Shown piece after piece: positions 33,649 through 42,917 of a DNA stretch of 58,106 nt. Source of the DNA: Deltaproteobacteria bacterium UBA6601. Lineage in GTDB: Bacteria > Myxococcota_A > UBA796 > UBA9615. Position 1 is the first letter of the stretch; each line of letters begins with the position of its first letter. Below the pieces are notes generated by a model. The model was not told where the DNA came from, made no database searches, and saw nothing but the letters and a program-made list of their open reading frames with translations. Location: positions 1 through 58,106 of the forward strand of contig DJIF01000003.1 of NCBI GenBank assembly GCA_002433485.1, in the 5' to 3' direction. A program made the position numbers and the translations under genes.

Positions 33649-34914
33649 TCAGCGCCCGGCCAGGGTGTTCATCTGCAGCATCGGCAACAGCACCGCCAGG
33701 GCGATAACGAAGACGATGCCTCCCATAACAAGGATCATCAGGGGTTCGAGTAAGGCTGTGAGGGTGGCGAGCTTGCGGTTAACCTGGCCTTCATAGGTGC
33801 CGGCGACCCGCTGCAGCATGGGGGAAAGTTCGCCTGTTCTCTCCCCCACGGAGATCATGTGGACGACCATGGGTGGGAAGCGTCCAGATTGTTTGAGGGG
33901 AACGCTCATGGGCTGGCCCTCGCGGACTGCCACATGAGCAGTGCTGATAACGTCCTTTAACACCACGTTTGAGACAATGTTGCGAACAATGTTCATGGCG
34001 GTGAGCAGGGGCACGCCGGAAAGCATCAAAGTTGCGAGAGTGCTGGAGAACCTGGAGATGGACACCATCAGGAACATTCGCCCGAGTCCCGGCAGCTTAA
34101 GAATCCAGTCATCTGCTCGTTTGCGGCCGTCCTCGGTGCGGTACCATCGCAGCCCCGCGATAGTGGCTACGATGCTTCCGCCGATCAGCAGCCACCAGTA
34201 GCCCTGTAGCAACTTGGAAAGAGCGATGACGACCTCCGTAATCCACGGTAAGTCGGCGCCCATGTCTTCAAACAGCTTGGTGATCTTGGGAACTACGTAG
34301 GCCATCATAAAGGCGATCACCGCCAAGGCGACCAGCAGCATGATGGCCGGATAGGTGAGGGCTGAAGCGACCTTGCCTCGCAGCTCCACCGAGGCTTCGG
34401 TGTAGTCCGCCAGGCGCTCCAGTACTTGCTCCAGGGCTCCGGCCTGCTCGCCAGCGCGGACCATGTTGACGTAGAGATCAGAGAACACCCGGGGGTATTC
34501 GCCGAGCGCATCGGCCAAGGAACTTCCTTCGTTCACCTTCTGTTTTATCTCTCTGAGAATGATGCGGAAACGTTCCTTCTCCACCTGATCAGCGAGCGCG
34601 CCCATGGTCTCGACCAGAGGGATCCCCGCCCCCAGTAGCGCAGCCATCTGGCGGGTCATGAGCGCAATATCCGTCACTCCGATGGGACTTAAGTACCTGC
34701 TTAGATCCACCTCCACCGAGAGCGCTTTGCCGGCGCCTTTCACTGAGCTGGGTCGGAAGGCGCTGCCCCCACTGCCCTTGCCCTCAAAGATGTCGGTGGT
34801 GAAGACTCCCTGTTTGCGCAGCTTCTGACGGGCCGCCTTGGCACTCTCAGCATCGACCAGTCCAGAGCAGCTTTTACCGCCGCTGTCGAGGCCCCTGTAC
34901 TCGAAGACAGGCAT
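33649..34914 (-). CDS. gspF: Type II secretion system inner-membrane protein GspF
   Basis: GspF (421 aa) is the polytopic platform protein. It carries two T2SSF domains (about 85-205 and 280-405) joined by membrane helices (ALTYPAIMLLVALAVIAFMM, YWWLLIGGSIVATIAGL, LMILVMGGIVFVIALAVLLP). VFEYRGLDSGGKSCSGLVDA at the N-terminus and the GEQAGALEQVLERLADY and GERTGELSPMLQRVAG motifs are diagnostic. Spacing is 3 bp to gspE and 16 bp to gspG. Confidence 0.96.
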   Translation of the reverse strand: MPVFEYRGLDSGGKSCSGLVDAESAKAARQKLRKQGVFTTDIFEGKGSGGSAFRPSSVKGAGKALSVEVDLSRYLSPIGVTDIALMTRQMAALLGAGIPLVETMGALADQVEKERFRIILREIKQKVNEGSSLADALGEYPRVFSDLYVNMVRAGEQAGALEQVLERLADYTEASVELRGKVASALTYPAIMLLVALAVIAFMMAYVVPKITKLFEDMGADLPWITEVVIALSKLLQGYWWLLIGGSIVATIAGLRWYRTEDGRKRADDWILKLPGLGRMFLMVSISRFSSTLATLMLSGVPLLTAMNIVRNIVSNVVLKDVISTAHVAVREGQPMSVPLKQSGRFPPMVVHMISVGERTGELSPMLQRVAGTYEGQVNRKLATLTALLEPLMILVMGGIVFVIALAVLLPMLQMNTLAGR

Positions 34915-34917
34915 GGT

Positions 34918-36660
34918 CTATCCGGCCTCCGCTCCGTCGGAGAGGGAGACGCTATCGTCCTGGGTGATGCGCATGACTTCTTCGAGGCTGGTCTCTCCGG
35001 CTAGCACTTTCTCGCCACCGGAAAAGCGCAATGGAACCATTCCTTCCCTTACGGCAGCATCGCGAATCTCGGTGGAACTCAGGTTGCGGACGATGAGCGA
35101 GCGTACGTTCTCGGTGATGGTCAACATCTCATAGATGCCGGTTCGCCCTCGATAGCCGGTCTGCAGGCACTCGGGACAGCCACCAGCTCGCGGGCGGTAG
35201 ATGGGACCTTGGACCTGGGTAGGATCGATGCCGACTTCGACCAACTCTTCAGCAGGGGGTGAGTACGGCTCTCTGCACTCAGGGCAAAGGCGCCGGAGCA
35301 GGCGCTGGGCCAGTACGCCGATGATGGAAGAGGCTACCAGAAAGGGCTCTACCCCCATGTCGACCAGCCGGTTCACCACCGTAGCTGCGTCATTGGTGTG
35401 GATTGTGGAGAGCACCAGATGGCCGGTGAGAGAGGCTTGAATGGCGATCTCGGCGGTCTCCAGATCGCGAATCTCTCCCACCAGAATGACATCGGGGTCC
35501 TGCCGCAGGTAGGCCCGCAACCCCGAGGCGAAGGTCAGGTTGATCTTGGGGTTGACCGCCATCTGACCGATGCCGGTCATCTGATATTCGATGGGATCTT
35601 CGACCGTGAGAATATTGATGTCGGGCCGGTTCACTTCAGAGATTCCGGCATACAAGGTGGTGGTCTTGCCGGAGCCCGTCGGTCCCGTGACCAGAAGGAT
35701 TCCATGAGGTTGGTGGATTAAGCTGCGAAAGGACTCCAGTACCTGGCCGGACATGCCGATCTGGTTCAATCCAAGCAGTCCCGCTGAGCGGTCCTGCAGT
35801 CGCAGAACAATGCGCTCACCGTGGGCGACTGGCACGGTGGAGACGCGAATGTCGACGTCGCGGCCGGCGACCTTGATGCGGATCCGCCCGTCTTGGGGCA
35901 AGCGCTTTTCAGCGATGTCGAGCTGAGCCATTACCTTTACTCGACTGCTGATGGCCGCTTGCAGGCGCTTGGGTACCTCAACTTTGTTGTAGAGGATTCC
36001 GTCAATCCTGAAGCGGACCTGCATGATCCGCTCGAAGGGCTCAAAGTGGATGTCTGAGGTTCTTTCCTTGAGAGCCTCGGTGAGCAGCGAGTTCACGAAG
36101 CGGATGATCGGCGCCTCGTCGTCGCTGTCGACAATATCCTCGATCTCTTCGATCCCTGACGCCTCGCTGCTTTTGTCTTCTTCCATTTCTTCGATGACCT
36201 GGCCGGCACTGCGGGCGAGGCGGTCGTAGATCTGGTTGGTGGCGTCACGGATGCCGCTGGGGGTAGCGATAAAGGTGGAAAGAGGTCGATCGAGTAGAAC
36301 TCTGAGGTCGTCGATGGCGGCACTCGCCATGGGATTTGCGACGGCAACCGCGATGGAGCTGTCTTCATCGATCCAGAGCGGCAGGACCTGGTGGCTTTTG
36401 GCAAAGGAAATGGGCAGGTCGGTGAACAGCTCCAGGTCCACTGAGTCCACCGGTATAGAAGCAAGCGCTCGCAGGCCAGTCTGTTTTGACAGGGCTTCGC
36501 TTACCTGCTCTTCACTTACCAGGCCGAGCTTGATCAAGGCCTCTTCGAGGCGCTCAATTCCGTGTTTGCCCGCGTAGTCTCGGGCATCGTCCAGGGAGTC
36601 CTGGGCGACCACGCCGCTCTGCGTCAGGAGCTCAGTGACGCTGTGGCGACGGATGGGCAT
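34918..36660 (-). CDS. gspE: Type II secretion system ATPase GspE
   Basis: GspE (580 aa) powers pseudopilus assembly. An N-terminal MshEN-type domain (about 5-150) is followed by the RecA-like core with Walker A GPTGSGKTTTLYAG, the Asp box (NILTVEDPIEYQM), Walker B (DVILVGEIRD), His box GHLVLSTIHTND and the tetracysteine zinc motif (LCPEC and GGCPEC). Lengths and motif order are normal. It is separated from gspD by one base and from gspF by 3 bp. Confidence 0.97.
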   Translation of the reverse strand: MPIRRHSVTELLTQSGVVAQDSLDDARDYAGKHGIERLEEALIKLGLVSEEQVSEALSKQTGLRALASIPVDSVDLELFTDLPISFAKSHQVLPLWIDEDSSIAVAVANPMASAAIDDLRVLLDRPLSTFIATPSGIRDATNQIYDRLARSAGQVIEEMEEDKSSEASGIEEIEDIVDSDDEAPIIRFVNSLLTEALKERTSDIHFEPFERIMQVRFRIDGILYNKVEVPKRLQAAISSRVKVMAQLDIAEKRLPQDGRIRIKVAGRDVDIRVSTVPVAHGERIVLRLQDRSAGLLGLNQIGMSGQVLESFRSLIHQPHGILLVTGPTGSGKTTTLYAGISEVNRPDINILTVEDPIEYQMTGIGQMAVNPKINLTFASGLRAYLRQDPDVILVGEIRDLETAEIAIQASLTGHLVLSTIHTNDAATVVNRLVDMGVEPFLVASSIIGVLAQRLLRRLCPECREPYSPPAEELVEVGIDPTQVQGPIYRPRAGGCPECLQTGYRGRTGIYEMLTITENVRSLIVRNLSSTEIRDAAVREGMVPLRFSGGEKVLAGETSLEEVMRITQDDSVSLSDGAEAG

Positions 36661-36661
36661 C

Positions 36662-39475
36662 TCAGCCCTCCTCCGTTGGTGTCACCTCTTCAGCTGGACC
36701 AGCAGTGTCTTCCTCTGCCTGTGGAGCTTCGGTTTCATCAGGGTCCTCAGCGGAATCTTCAAGAACACTTGCCGGCTCGTCCTCTTCATCTAGTTTGAGT
36801 TCAGCCTCTACGTCCAGTTCAGCCTCTACGTCCAGCTGGGTTTCACCCTCGGCGGTGACCAACATGTCCTGGTCGCCAGCCTCTACGTCATCAAGTGCCT
36901 CAAGCAGCTCAACGTCAAGTTCGGGCGCGCTCATGTCGATGGTGTCTGGACGCTTCTCACGGACCTGATCTCGATAGACAGACGGGGAGTCCGGAAGGTT
37001 CATGGAGAACCGGATCAGCTCGTTGAGCTCGGCGAGCTGTTGTTCGTGAGACTTGCCGTAGAAGCGGCGCATGAACTCTTGACGCTGGAACATCTTGATT
37101 CGGTAGACCTCCTGGAGGTCTTCAGGACTGTCGATGACGTGCGGAGTGAGGAAGATCAATAGGTTGGTCTTGCGTTTGGTCTTGGCCTTATTGCGGAAGA
37201 AGAAGCCCAGCAGAGGTATGTCGCCAAGAATGGGGACCTTGCTCTCACTCTCGGTCTCTACCTCCTGCATCAGCCCGCCTATGACGATGGTCTGGTTGGA
37301 GCGGACACTTACATGGGTCTCTGCCGAGCGCTTGGTAGTGGTTGGTCCACCGCTGCTGAGGGTGTCGGCGGTTGAGCCCTCTTTGACCTCAGAGATCTCC
37401 TGGTAAACGTCCATGGTGACGTAGTCGCTCTCGTTGATCTGAGGGGTGATGCGCAGAATGATGCCGACGTCTTCCCGAGAGAACGAGATGGAAGGGAAGC
37501 CGCCAAAGCCCGCAGTAGCCCCTGCCGCGCCAGCCAATGCACCTAGGGAGCCGCCGGTTGGGAAGGGCACGGTTTCGCCGATTTCGATGGTGGCTTCTTC
37601 GTTGTCCAGGGTCAGGATGTTGGGAGAGGACAGCACATTGGTGGAGCTGTCCTCTTGAAGGGCGCGTAAGACCAGCCCAAAGGCGGGAATCTGAAGCCCG
37701 CCCTCAATGCCAGGCAGAGGCACGCTGACCGATTGGCCAAAGACTCCCAGCGCCAGGCCGCCAAGCAGAGAACCATCCAGGAGCGCAGTACCCAGGTTGA
37801 CGGATTGGCTGCCCCGTGCGCCCAGGATGTTGATTCCGCCTTCCCCTTCGCCAGGTCTGCCGCCGTGCCAGGAGGCTCCAGTATCTCGCCGGTCCGAGTC
37901 AGAAACCTCCATGATTACGGTCTCGACGAAGACCTGCTTGCGGGGGATGTCCAGGCGGTCGATCACTTTACGAAGTCGGCGGAAGTCATCCCGTGAAGCG
38001 GTCACCACCAGGGCGTTGGTGGCCGAATCGTGGGTGATGCGGACCTCATCCTGAAAATTTCCTCCCAGTGAGCCTGCCTTCCCACCTTTCAATGCGCTCT
38101 TCTCTTTGTTCTTCTTGTTGCGGTTGCTCTTGCGCTGACTGGCCTTCTGATTGCTCTGCTGGATGAGTGAGTTGAGGGTCTGACTGAGTTCTTCAGCCTT
38201 GGCGTGTTCCAGGTAGACCACCTGGATGTCACTGGCTGCAAAGGGGTCGGTCTCGTAGTCGAGCTGGGCAATGAGGTCGCGGATCTCAAGCAGTGATTTC
38301 TCAGTAGCGAGGACGATGATGGAGTTGGTTCGTTCGTCGGCGAGCATCTTGCCGATGAAGGAGGTCTCCTGACCGACCGAGGTGCTCGAGGCTTTGGCCG
38401 GAGCCTTTTTCTTGCCCTTCTTCTTTTTGTTGCGCCGTTTGGTCTTGGCCTTTTTGGCGGGCTTCTTCGCCGAACTGGTGGCTTCTTCGCCGTAGAGTTC
38501 GCGAATGATCTCGACGATGGAGGCTGCCTCAGCGTGCTCGATCTGGAAGATCTCCATCTTCTGCTGGGGCGCGGAGATGTCCAGCTCCTTGATGAGTTCG
38601 AGGATGCGCCGAATGTTGTTGGCCGAGTCGGTGAGGATCAGCGTGTTGCTAGGGGCATAAGCGAGCAGATCGCCGGCTCCAGAGACCCACTTCTGGATCA
38701 CCTTGCTGATTTCGTCGACAGGGATGTTTTCCACCTGAATCAGACGAGTGATCAGGTTTGCGCTGCGAGGTGTGTAGGCGCCTTTATAGAGCTCAAGGGG
38801 CTCGGTTTTGGCATCCGCTGCCGACAGGATCCGCGTCAGCATCGGCTTGCCCTTGAACTTGCCCTGGCGGAAGCGGGCTTCGACCACAGTGGTGAATCCG
38901 GCTGCGTCGAGAGCCGCCAGGAAAGCTTCGTAGGCTTCGTCAATGGACACCGGCTTGGGTGCGATGATGGTGATCTTTCCAGAGATCTTCGGATCGATGA
39001 GGAAGTTACGACCGGTCTTCTCGGCGAAGTCTTTGATGACGTCTTTGAGCTCTGCGTTGTCGTAGTCGATGTGAATGAGCACCTTCGGATCGAAGGGTGG
39101 CAGCGTTTTGCGAGCCTGAGTTCCAGCCTTCATGTTGGCGGCGCTCGAGGTGCGAGAGCTGGCCGGGGAGGTGCGTGCTGGCGCGGAGCTGGTACTTGCG
39201 GCGGTATCGCTCCCGTTTGTGGTGGCTCCAGAGTCGCCGGCGTCTGCATTTGAGGCTGCTTCAGCTGCTCCAGCGCGTGCTTTGGCCCGGTTGGCCGGGG
39301 TGACAGCTGCTTTGCTTGCAGGTTTCAGGGAGGTGATGCCCTTTGCTGGCAGTTTGACCTTGCCAGTGGCGGCTGTGACACCGTCATCTTCTTCGCCTTC
39401 CGCTGCCATGGTCGGGCTGACTGCCAGGAGCAGGGCGAGTAGGAGGGCCGTCTGCTGCAGTGTGGTTCGGGTCAT
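36662..39475 (-). CDS. gspD: Type II secretion system secretin GspD with acidic C-terminal tail
   Basis: GspD (937 aa) forms the outer-membrane channel. After a signal peptide (LLLALLLAVSPTMAA) and an Ala/Ser/Thr-rich linker (about 35-130) come N0 (IDYDNAELKDVIKDFAEKTG), N1-N3 and the secretin core with VFVETVIMEVSDSDRR and SSPNILTLDNEEATIEIGE. A Lys/Arg-rich insert (about 345-375) interrupts the N domains. After the core, about 130 residues end in an extremely Asp/Glu-rich tail (LDVEAELDVEAELKLDEEDE). Typical GspD is 650-750 aa, so the extra length is in the linker, insert and tail. No pilotin gene was seen. Confidence 0.95.
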   Translation of the reverse strand: MTRTTLQQTALLLALLLAVSPTMAAEGEEDDGVTAATGKVKLPAKGITSLKPASKAAVTPANRAKARAGAAEAASNADAGDSGATTNGSDTAASTSSAPARTSPASSRTSSAANMKAGTQARKTLPPFDPKVLIHIDYDNAELKDVIKDFAEKTGRNFLIDPKISGKITIIAPKPVSIDEAYEAFLAALDAAGFTTVVEARFRQGKFKGKPMLTRILSAADAKTEPLELYKGAYTPRSANLITRLIQVENIPVDEISKVIQKWVSGAGDLLAYAPSNTLILTDSANNIRRILELIKELDISAPQQKMEIFQIEHAEAASIVEIIRELYGEEATSSAKKPAKKAKTKRRNKKKKGKKKAPAKASSTSVGQETSFIGKMLADERTNSIIVLATEKSLLEIRDLIAQLDYETDPFAASDIQVVYLEHAKAEELSQTLNSLIQQSNQKASQRKSNRNKKNKEKSALKGGKAGSLGGNFQDEVRITHDSATNALVVTASRDDFRRLRKVIDRLDIPRKQVFVETVIMEVSDSDRRDTGASWHGGRPGEGEGGINILGARGSQSVNLGTALLDGSLLGGLALGVFGQSVSVPLPGIEGGLQIPAFGLVLRALQEDSSTNVLSSPNILTLDNEEATIEIGETVPFPTGGSLGALAGAAGATAGFGGFPSISFSREDVGIILRITPQINESDYVTMDVYQEISEVKEGSTADTLSSGGPTTTKRSAETHVSVRSNQTIVIGGLMQEVETESESKVPILGDIPLLGFFFRNKAKTKRKTNLLIFLTPHVIDSPEDLQEVYRIKMFQRQEFMRRFYGKSHEQQLAELNELIRFSMNLPDSPSVYRDQVREKRPDTIDMSAPELDVELLEALDDVEAGDQDMLVTAEGETQLDVEAELDVEAELKLDEEDEPASVLEDSAEDPDETEAPQAEEDTAGPAEEVTPTEEG

Positions 39476-40491
39476 TGGATGTCGTACTCCATGGTCATGG
39501 GCTCGCCGTTCCGCAGGATGTCCAGACGGAAGCTCTTCTCGGTCTGGAGCTTCGAGTAGATCTCCAGGGCCTTTTGCGTATTGGAAAGGTCGAAGTTGTT
39601 GACGCCGGTCAGCACATCGTTGTTCTTGATGCCCATCTTGCGCAGCGCGCTGTTACGCCGAATAGAGAACACCTTGAAGCCATTGGTTGCACCGTCCTGG
39701 AAGTTGGGCACAACCCGGGCTTCGCGACTCAGCTTGTCGAGATTGCCCAGGGCGTAGTCCACCTCAGACTGGTCAATTGTGTACTTGTTGTCGCCGGCCT
39801 TGCGGATTCCTGTCCACTTGTGGCGCCCAGACTTCTTCGGCTTCTTGGTCTTCTTTGTGGTCTTCTTCTTGTCGGCTTTCTTGGTCTTCTTCTTCGCGTC
39901 GCCAGCGTCGATGTATTCCTTGTTGCCTTCCCTGATCACAATCATTCGCGCCGGATTGTGCTTGCCGTCTTCACTGAGGTAAGGGCGCTGTAGATCGTGA
40001 ACCACCGCGGTGAGAATGGGATCACCGATACGAAACACCTGAACCGTCCCTGCACCTACCTGGGCGAGCGCCGTTGACCACATGGCTGGGCTGGCGACGG
40101 ACACCGCGAGCAGAGTGATTTCGAGCTCCGACTTACGGAGTTCTCCGGCCCCATCGTTCAGATTCTGAGCCGGCTCTCCTCCCGGGCTTGCAGTGGAGTC
40201 AAAGATGTTGCGCTTGAGGATTGGGTCGAGGAACCACTTGAGTTTGCGATTTATGCTTTTGTCGGCTTGCTTGCCGAGCTTTGCTGGGTCCGCTTTCGTC
40301 GATGGGACACTGGAGTCGGCGTTCTCGTCTGGACCGTTGATGATGCTGGCAGATTTTTCTGCTGCAGCAAGCCGTTGGGGATCTACTGACAACAGCTTCG
40401 AGAACACGGCATTTACCCCAAGGGCGAGCCCTAGAGCGAGGACGGCGAGCAATCCGAGTCGGACTGTCCAGGGTGGGAGGCGCTTCAGCAC
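39472..40491 (-). CDS. gspC: Type II secretion system protein GspC
   Basis: GspC (339 aa) links the inner-membrane platform to the secretin. One transmembrane helix near the start (GLLAVLALGLALGVNAVFSK) is followed by the HR domain (ILKRNIFDSTA, LEITLLAVSVASP, VQVFRIGDPI) and a PDZ-like C-terminus (NGFKVFSIRRNSALRKMGIKNNDVLTGVN). Between HR and PDZ lies a Lys/Thr run (KKKTKKADKKKTTKKTKK, about 200-220) not usual in GspC. It is the first gene of the T2SS unit and overlaps gspD by 4 bp. Confidence 0.92.
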   Translation of the reverse strand: MLKRLPPWTVRLGLLAVLALGLALGVNAVFSKLLSVDPQRLAAAEKSASIINGPDENADSSVPSTKADPAKLGKQADKSINRKLKWFLDPILKRNIFDSTASPGGEPAQNLNDGAGELRKSELEITLLAVSVASPAMWSTALAQVGAGTVQVFRIGDPILTAVVHDLQRPYLSEDGKHNPARMIVIREGNKEYIDAGDAKKKTKKADKKKTTKKTKKPKKSGRHKWTGIRKAGDNKYTIDQSEVDYALGNLDKLSREARVVPNFQDGATNGFKVFSIRRNSALRKMGIKNNDVLTGVNNFDLSNTQKALEIYSKLQTEKSFRLDILRNGEPMTMEYDIQ

Positions 40492-40918
40492 GATAAATAG
40501 CAGCGAACCGCAATAATCGTGCCGGGTTCCATTCTCTGTAGTTAGGGCCGGGTGTTTTTTTAGAAATCAAAGAGCAGTGCCCCACTTTTTTGCTAAAAAA
40601 TCGACCTCTCAAGATTCTCTGAGAGTCCCATTTGAGTGTCGGCTTGTGGCCACCTTCGACATTGTGACAATTGCCGCAGTTCTTCCCTGGGGGTCGTGAC
40701 AATTTGTCATTTGGGGGTCCTTGATTTCTCAGGTCGCCGTTTTCGAGCTTGAGTTGGTGGTGCTCGCGCTGAGTTGTAGTTGCACCTTGGTGTTGCCGAC
40801 TTGTGCACAAGCTGTGTCTTCGCCCGGATCAACTTGGAGCCACATGAATTGCTCCTTATACAGAGCCTCCAGACGCTCCTGTTCGAGCTCTGTTTTGTTT
40901 CACGGTGGAGAGTAAAAA
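40492..40918. other. 427-bp divergent regulatory region between gspC and a PPC lipoprotein gene
   Basis: No gene was recognised here. It is more AT-rich near gspC (A-tracts around 40555-40600) and must carry the promoter of the whole gsp unit and that of the plus-strand lipoprotein gene. A perfect palindrome at 40697-40709 with an extra half-site at 40665-40670 is the clearest regulatory signal. The lipoprotein gene has a good GGAGAG site about 7 bases before its ATG. Confidence 0.5.
40697..40709. promoter_or_regulatory. Palindrome TGACAATTTGTCA, possible operator
   Basis: A perfect 6-bp inverted repeat with a 1-bp centre, in the divergent region upstream of gspC and the PPC lipoprotein gene. 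The half-site TGACAA recurs in direct orientation at 40665-40670, 32 bp away (about three helical turns). The arrangement suits cooperative binding by a dimeric regulator; the regulator is unknown. Confidence 0.45.
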
Positions 40919-42811
40919 ATGACCGCTATGCGCATGTTTGTTCGCTGTTTCGTGGCAATGGCTCTATTGCTTGGTTCAACCGCCTGTACGACTGGGCTGG
41001 GCGATGCTGTCACCCCGGTCGAGGATGAAGAGCTTCCGGCTGCACCCCCTGAGGACGGTACTGACGGTTCTGCTGACGGGAGTTCCAGTGACGATGAAGG
41101 CGATCGAAACGGGGGCGGTGTCCCCGGCGGTGGTCTCGATAATGACGATGATGGCGGCAGCGGAAATAATGGCAGTCAGCCTCCCGCCGGTGGGCAGCCT
41201 CCAGCGGGTGGGCAGCCTCCAGCGGGAGATACTTCGGATCCCTTGACCGGCGGTCCATGCGCTCCGGTAGCAGCTCTCACCTGCGGCGCCAGCCTCAGTG
41301 CTTCGACCAGTGGTCCAGGAGCCACTGATCAGGTTGACAGCTATTCGGTCTCAACTTGGGATGCGACCGGTCCGGAGCTGGCCTATGTCTTTACTGCTGA
41401 GGCTGATGAACCGGTTACTGTTGCCCTGAGCGAGATCGAATCCGGTCAGGATCTGGATGTCTATGTCCTTACCGCGAGCGGCAACTCCTGCCACTCCGAT
41501 GACTCGACTCATTATGGCAATGTCGATGCGACCTTTGATGCAGTGACCGGTCAGACCTATTACCTGGTCGTAGATGGCTATCTTGGTGCTGAGGGCAGTT
41601 TCTCCATTGGACTTTCTTGTGGCGACGACGTGAGCGGCGGGGGCAACGGAGCAGGCAACGGAGCAGGCAACGGAGCAGGCAACGGAGCAGGCAACGGAGC
41701 AGGCAACGGAGCTGGAGCAGGCAACGGAGCAGGCAGCGGAGCTGGAGCAGGCAACGGAGCTGGAGCAGGTAATGGCGCGAGCAATGGCACCGTGCCTCCT
41801 CCTCCATCAGTGACTGAGAGCTGTGCTAGCGGCGCTGATGAGGATGCCGATGGCCTGGTGGACTGTGACGACTCTGACTGTGTGACGGCACCCAACTGCA
41901 TCGCTGGGACCTGTGTCGCTGGTGCAGGCCTGGTTGCTGGTGGTTTTGATAGCTACGACAACGAAGGAGTCGGCTCGACCGATGCTATCGATGCGTGGTC
42001 TTGTGCGCCCGGAGTAGATGAGAGCGGGCCGGAATATGTCTATGTCTACACCGCAGCTGCTGATGGTCAGGCCACGGTTACTTTGAGCATGCAGCCCGAT
42101 GAGCTCATTGAGCTGCTTACCGGACCTCTTGACGATCTGGACCTGTTCATCCTTGATGCCTCTCTGGGCTGTGGCTCCAGCGCCTGTGTCGCCTCAGGGG
42201 TGACTTCTGGAAATGACACTGTGAGCTGGAATGTGACCGCCGGAAGCATCTGGTACGTAGTTGTTGATGGCTTCGAGGGTGACACGTCTGACTACACCAT
42301 TACCTTGAATCATCTTGCGCCAAGCGCTCCCCCGGTTGTGTTGACCGAGGTCTGTGGAAGCGGCGCCGATGAGGATGGTGATGGTCTGGTCGACTGTGAT
42401 GACTCAGACTGTGCGACGGCCGTGCAGTGTCAGCTGCCAAGCACCTGCAATGCGGTGTGGAGCCTTAGCTGTGGAGAGAGCGACAGCTGGTCAAATGACG
42501 GTGTGGGCTCTACTCAAGCCATCTCTTCTTATTCCTGCAGTGGCTGGAACGCGTCCGGACCTGAGTACACCTATGAGTTCATCGCCTCTGCCAGTGGCAA
42601 CGTTGATGTAACCCTCTCGGGATTGAATGGCGTGGACCTGGATCTCTTTGTGCTCGATGGCTCCAGCGGTGTCTGCAATGAGTCAAACTGCAGCGACTTC
42701 GGCAATAACTCGGTGAGCTTCAGCGCCGTTGCCGGGGAGACTTATTTCCTGGTGGTCGATGGCTTCGCTGGCGCCACGGGCTCCTATGATATTGAGGTGA
42801 GCTGCAACTGA
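40919..42811 (+). CDS. Lipoprotein with three PPC-like domains and Gly-Asn-Gly-Ala repeats
   Basis: The 630-aa protein has a lipobox (STACT, about residue 22), an acidic/Gly/Pro-rich linker with QPPAGG repeats, and three similar beta-sandwich domains (about 115-240, 330-460, 510-630). Each has the PPC (bacterial pre-peptidase C-terminal) pattern: SYS...SGPEYVYVYTA, a DLDVYVL or DLDLFVLD strand and TYYLVVDGY/F near the end. Domain 1 is followed by a repeat tract of GNGA/GAGA. Domains 2 and 3 are each preceded by GADEDADGLVDCDDSDC-type segments, a Cys- and Asp-rich module frequent in myxobacterial surface proteins. No protease domain is present. Divergence from the gsp operon makes it a candidate surface or T2SS-linked protein, unproven. 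Confidence 0.8.
   Translation: MTAMRMFVRCFVAMALLLGSTACTTGLGDAVTPVEDEELPAAPPEDGTDGSADGSSSDDEGDRNGGGVPGGGLDNDDDGGSGNNGSQPPAGGQPPAGGQPPAGDTSDPLTGGPCAPVAALTCGASLSASTSGPGATDQVDSYSVSTWDATGPELAYVFTAEADEPVTVALSEIESGQDLDVYVLTASGNSCHSDDSTHYGNVDATFDAVTGQTYYLVVDGYLGAEGSFSIGLSCGDDVSGGGNGAGNGAGNGAGNGAGNGAGNGAGAGNGAGSGAGAGNGAGAGNGASNGTVPPPPSVTESCASGADEDADGLVDCDDSDCVTAPNCIAGTCVAGAGLVAGGFDSYDNEGVGSTDAIDAWSCAPGVDESGPEYVYVYTAAADGQATVTLSMQPDELIELLTGPLDDLDLFILDASLGCGSSACVASGVTSGNDTVSWNVTAGSIWYVVVDGFEGDTSDYTITLNHLAPSAPPVVLTEVCGSGADEDGDGLVDCDDSDCATAVQCQLPSTCNAVWSLSCGESDSWSNDGVGSTQAISSYSCSGWNASGPEYTYEFIASASGNVDVTLSGLNGVDLDLFVLDGSSGVCNESNCSDFGNNSVSFSAVAGETYFLVVDGFAGATGSYDIEVSCN
41642..41790 (+). repeat. Tandem repeat of 12-bp units (GGCAACGGAGCA) inside the PPC lipoprotein gene
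   Basis: About six near-identical copies of GGCAACGGAGCA come first, then a looser part mixing it with GCTGGAGCA 9-bp units. It encodes GNGA and GAGA repeats. Units are multiples of 3, so copy-number change keeps the frame and only alters linker length. Confidence 0.9.
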
Positions 42812-42832
42812 GCCAGCTCACTTCCCTTGGCT

Positions 42833-42868
42833 GAAGGCCTGGATCACCTCGTGTTGATCCAGGCCTTC
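42833..42868 (+). terminator. Strong hairpin after the PPC lipoprotein gene
   Basis: A perfect 14-bp inverted repeat (GAAGGCCTGGATCA, 8-nt loop, TGATCCAGGCCTTC) begins 21 bp after the TGA at 42811. It is GC-rich and well placed for transcription termination, although only a mild pyrimidine stretch and no run of T follows. Confidence 0.7.
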
Positions 42869-42917
42869 GCCGTTCTCGCCTTGCGGTTTGGCTTGAGCCC
42901 GGGCACTTTGGGCCGTC

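Noticed and set aside
40199..40810. 203-codon minus-strand open frame running across the gspC start
   Set aside because: It overlaps the 5' part of gspC in another frame; low-complexity, Arg-rich composition of a non-coding frame.
41642..41790. CRISPR-like array
   Set aside because: The units are contiguous 9-12 bp coding repeats with no spacers, and lie in frame in a lipoprotein gene.
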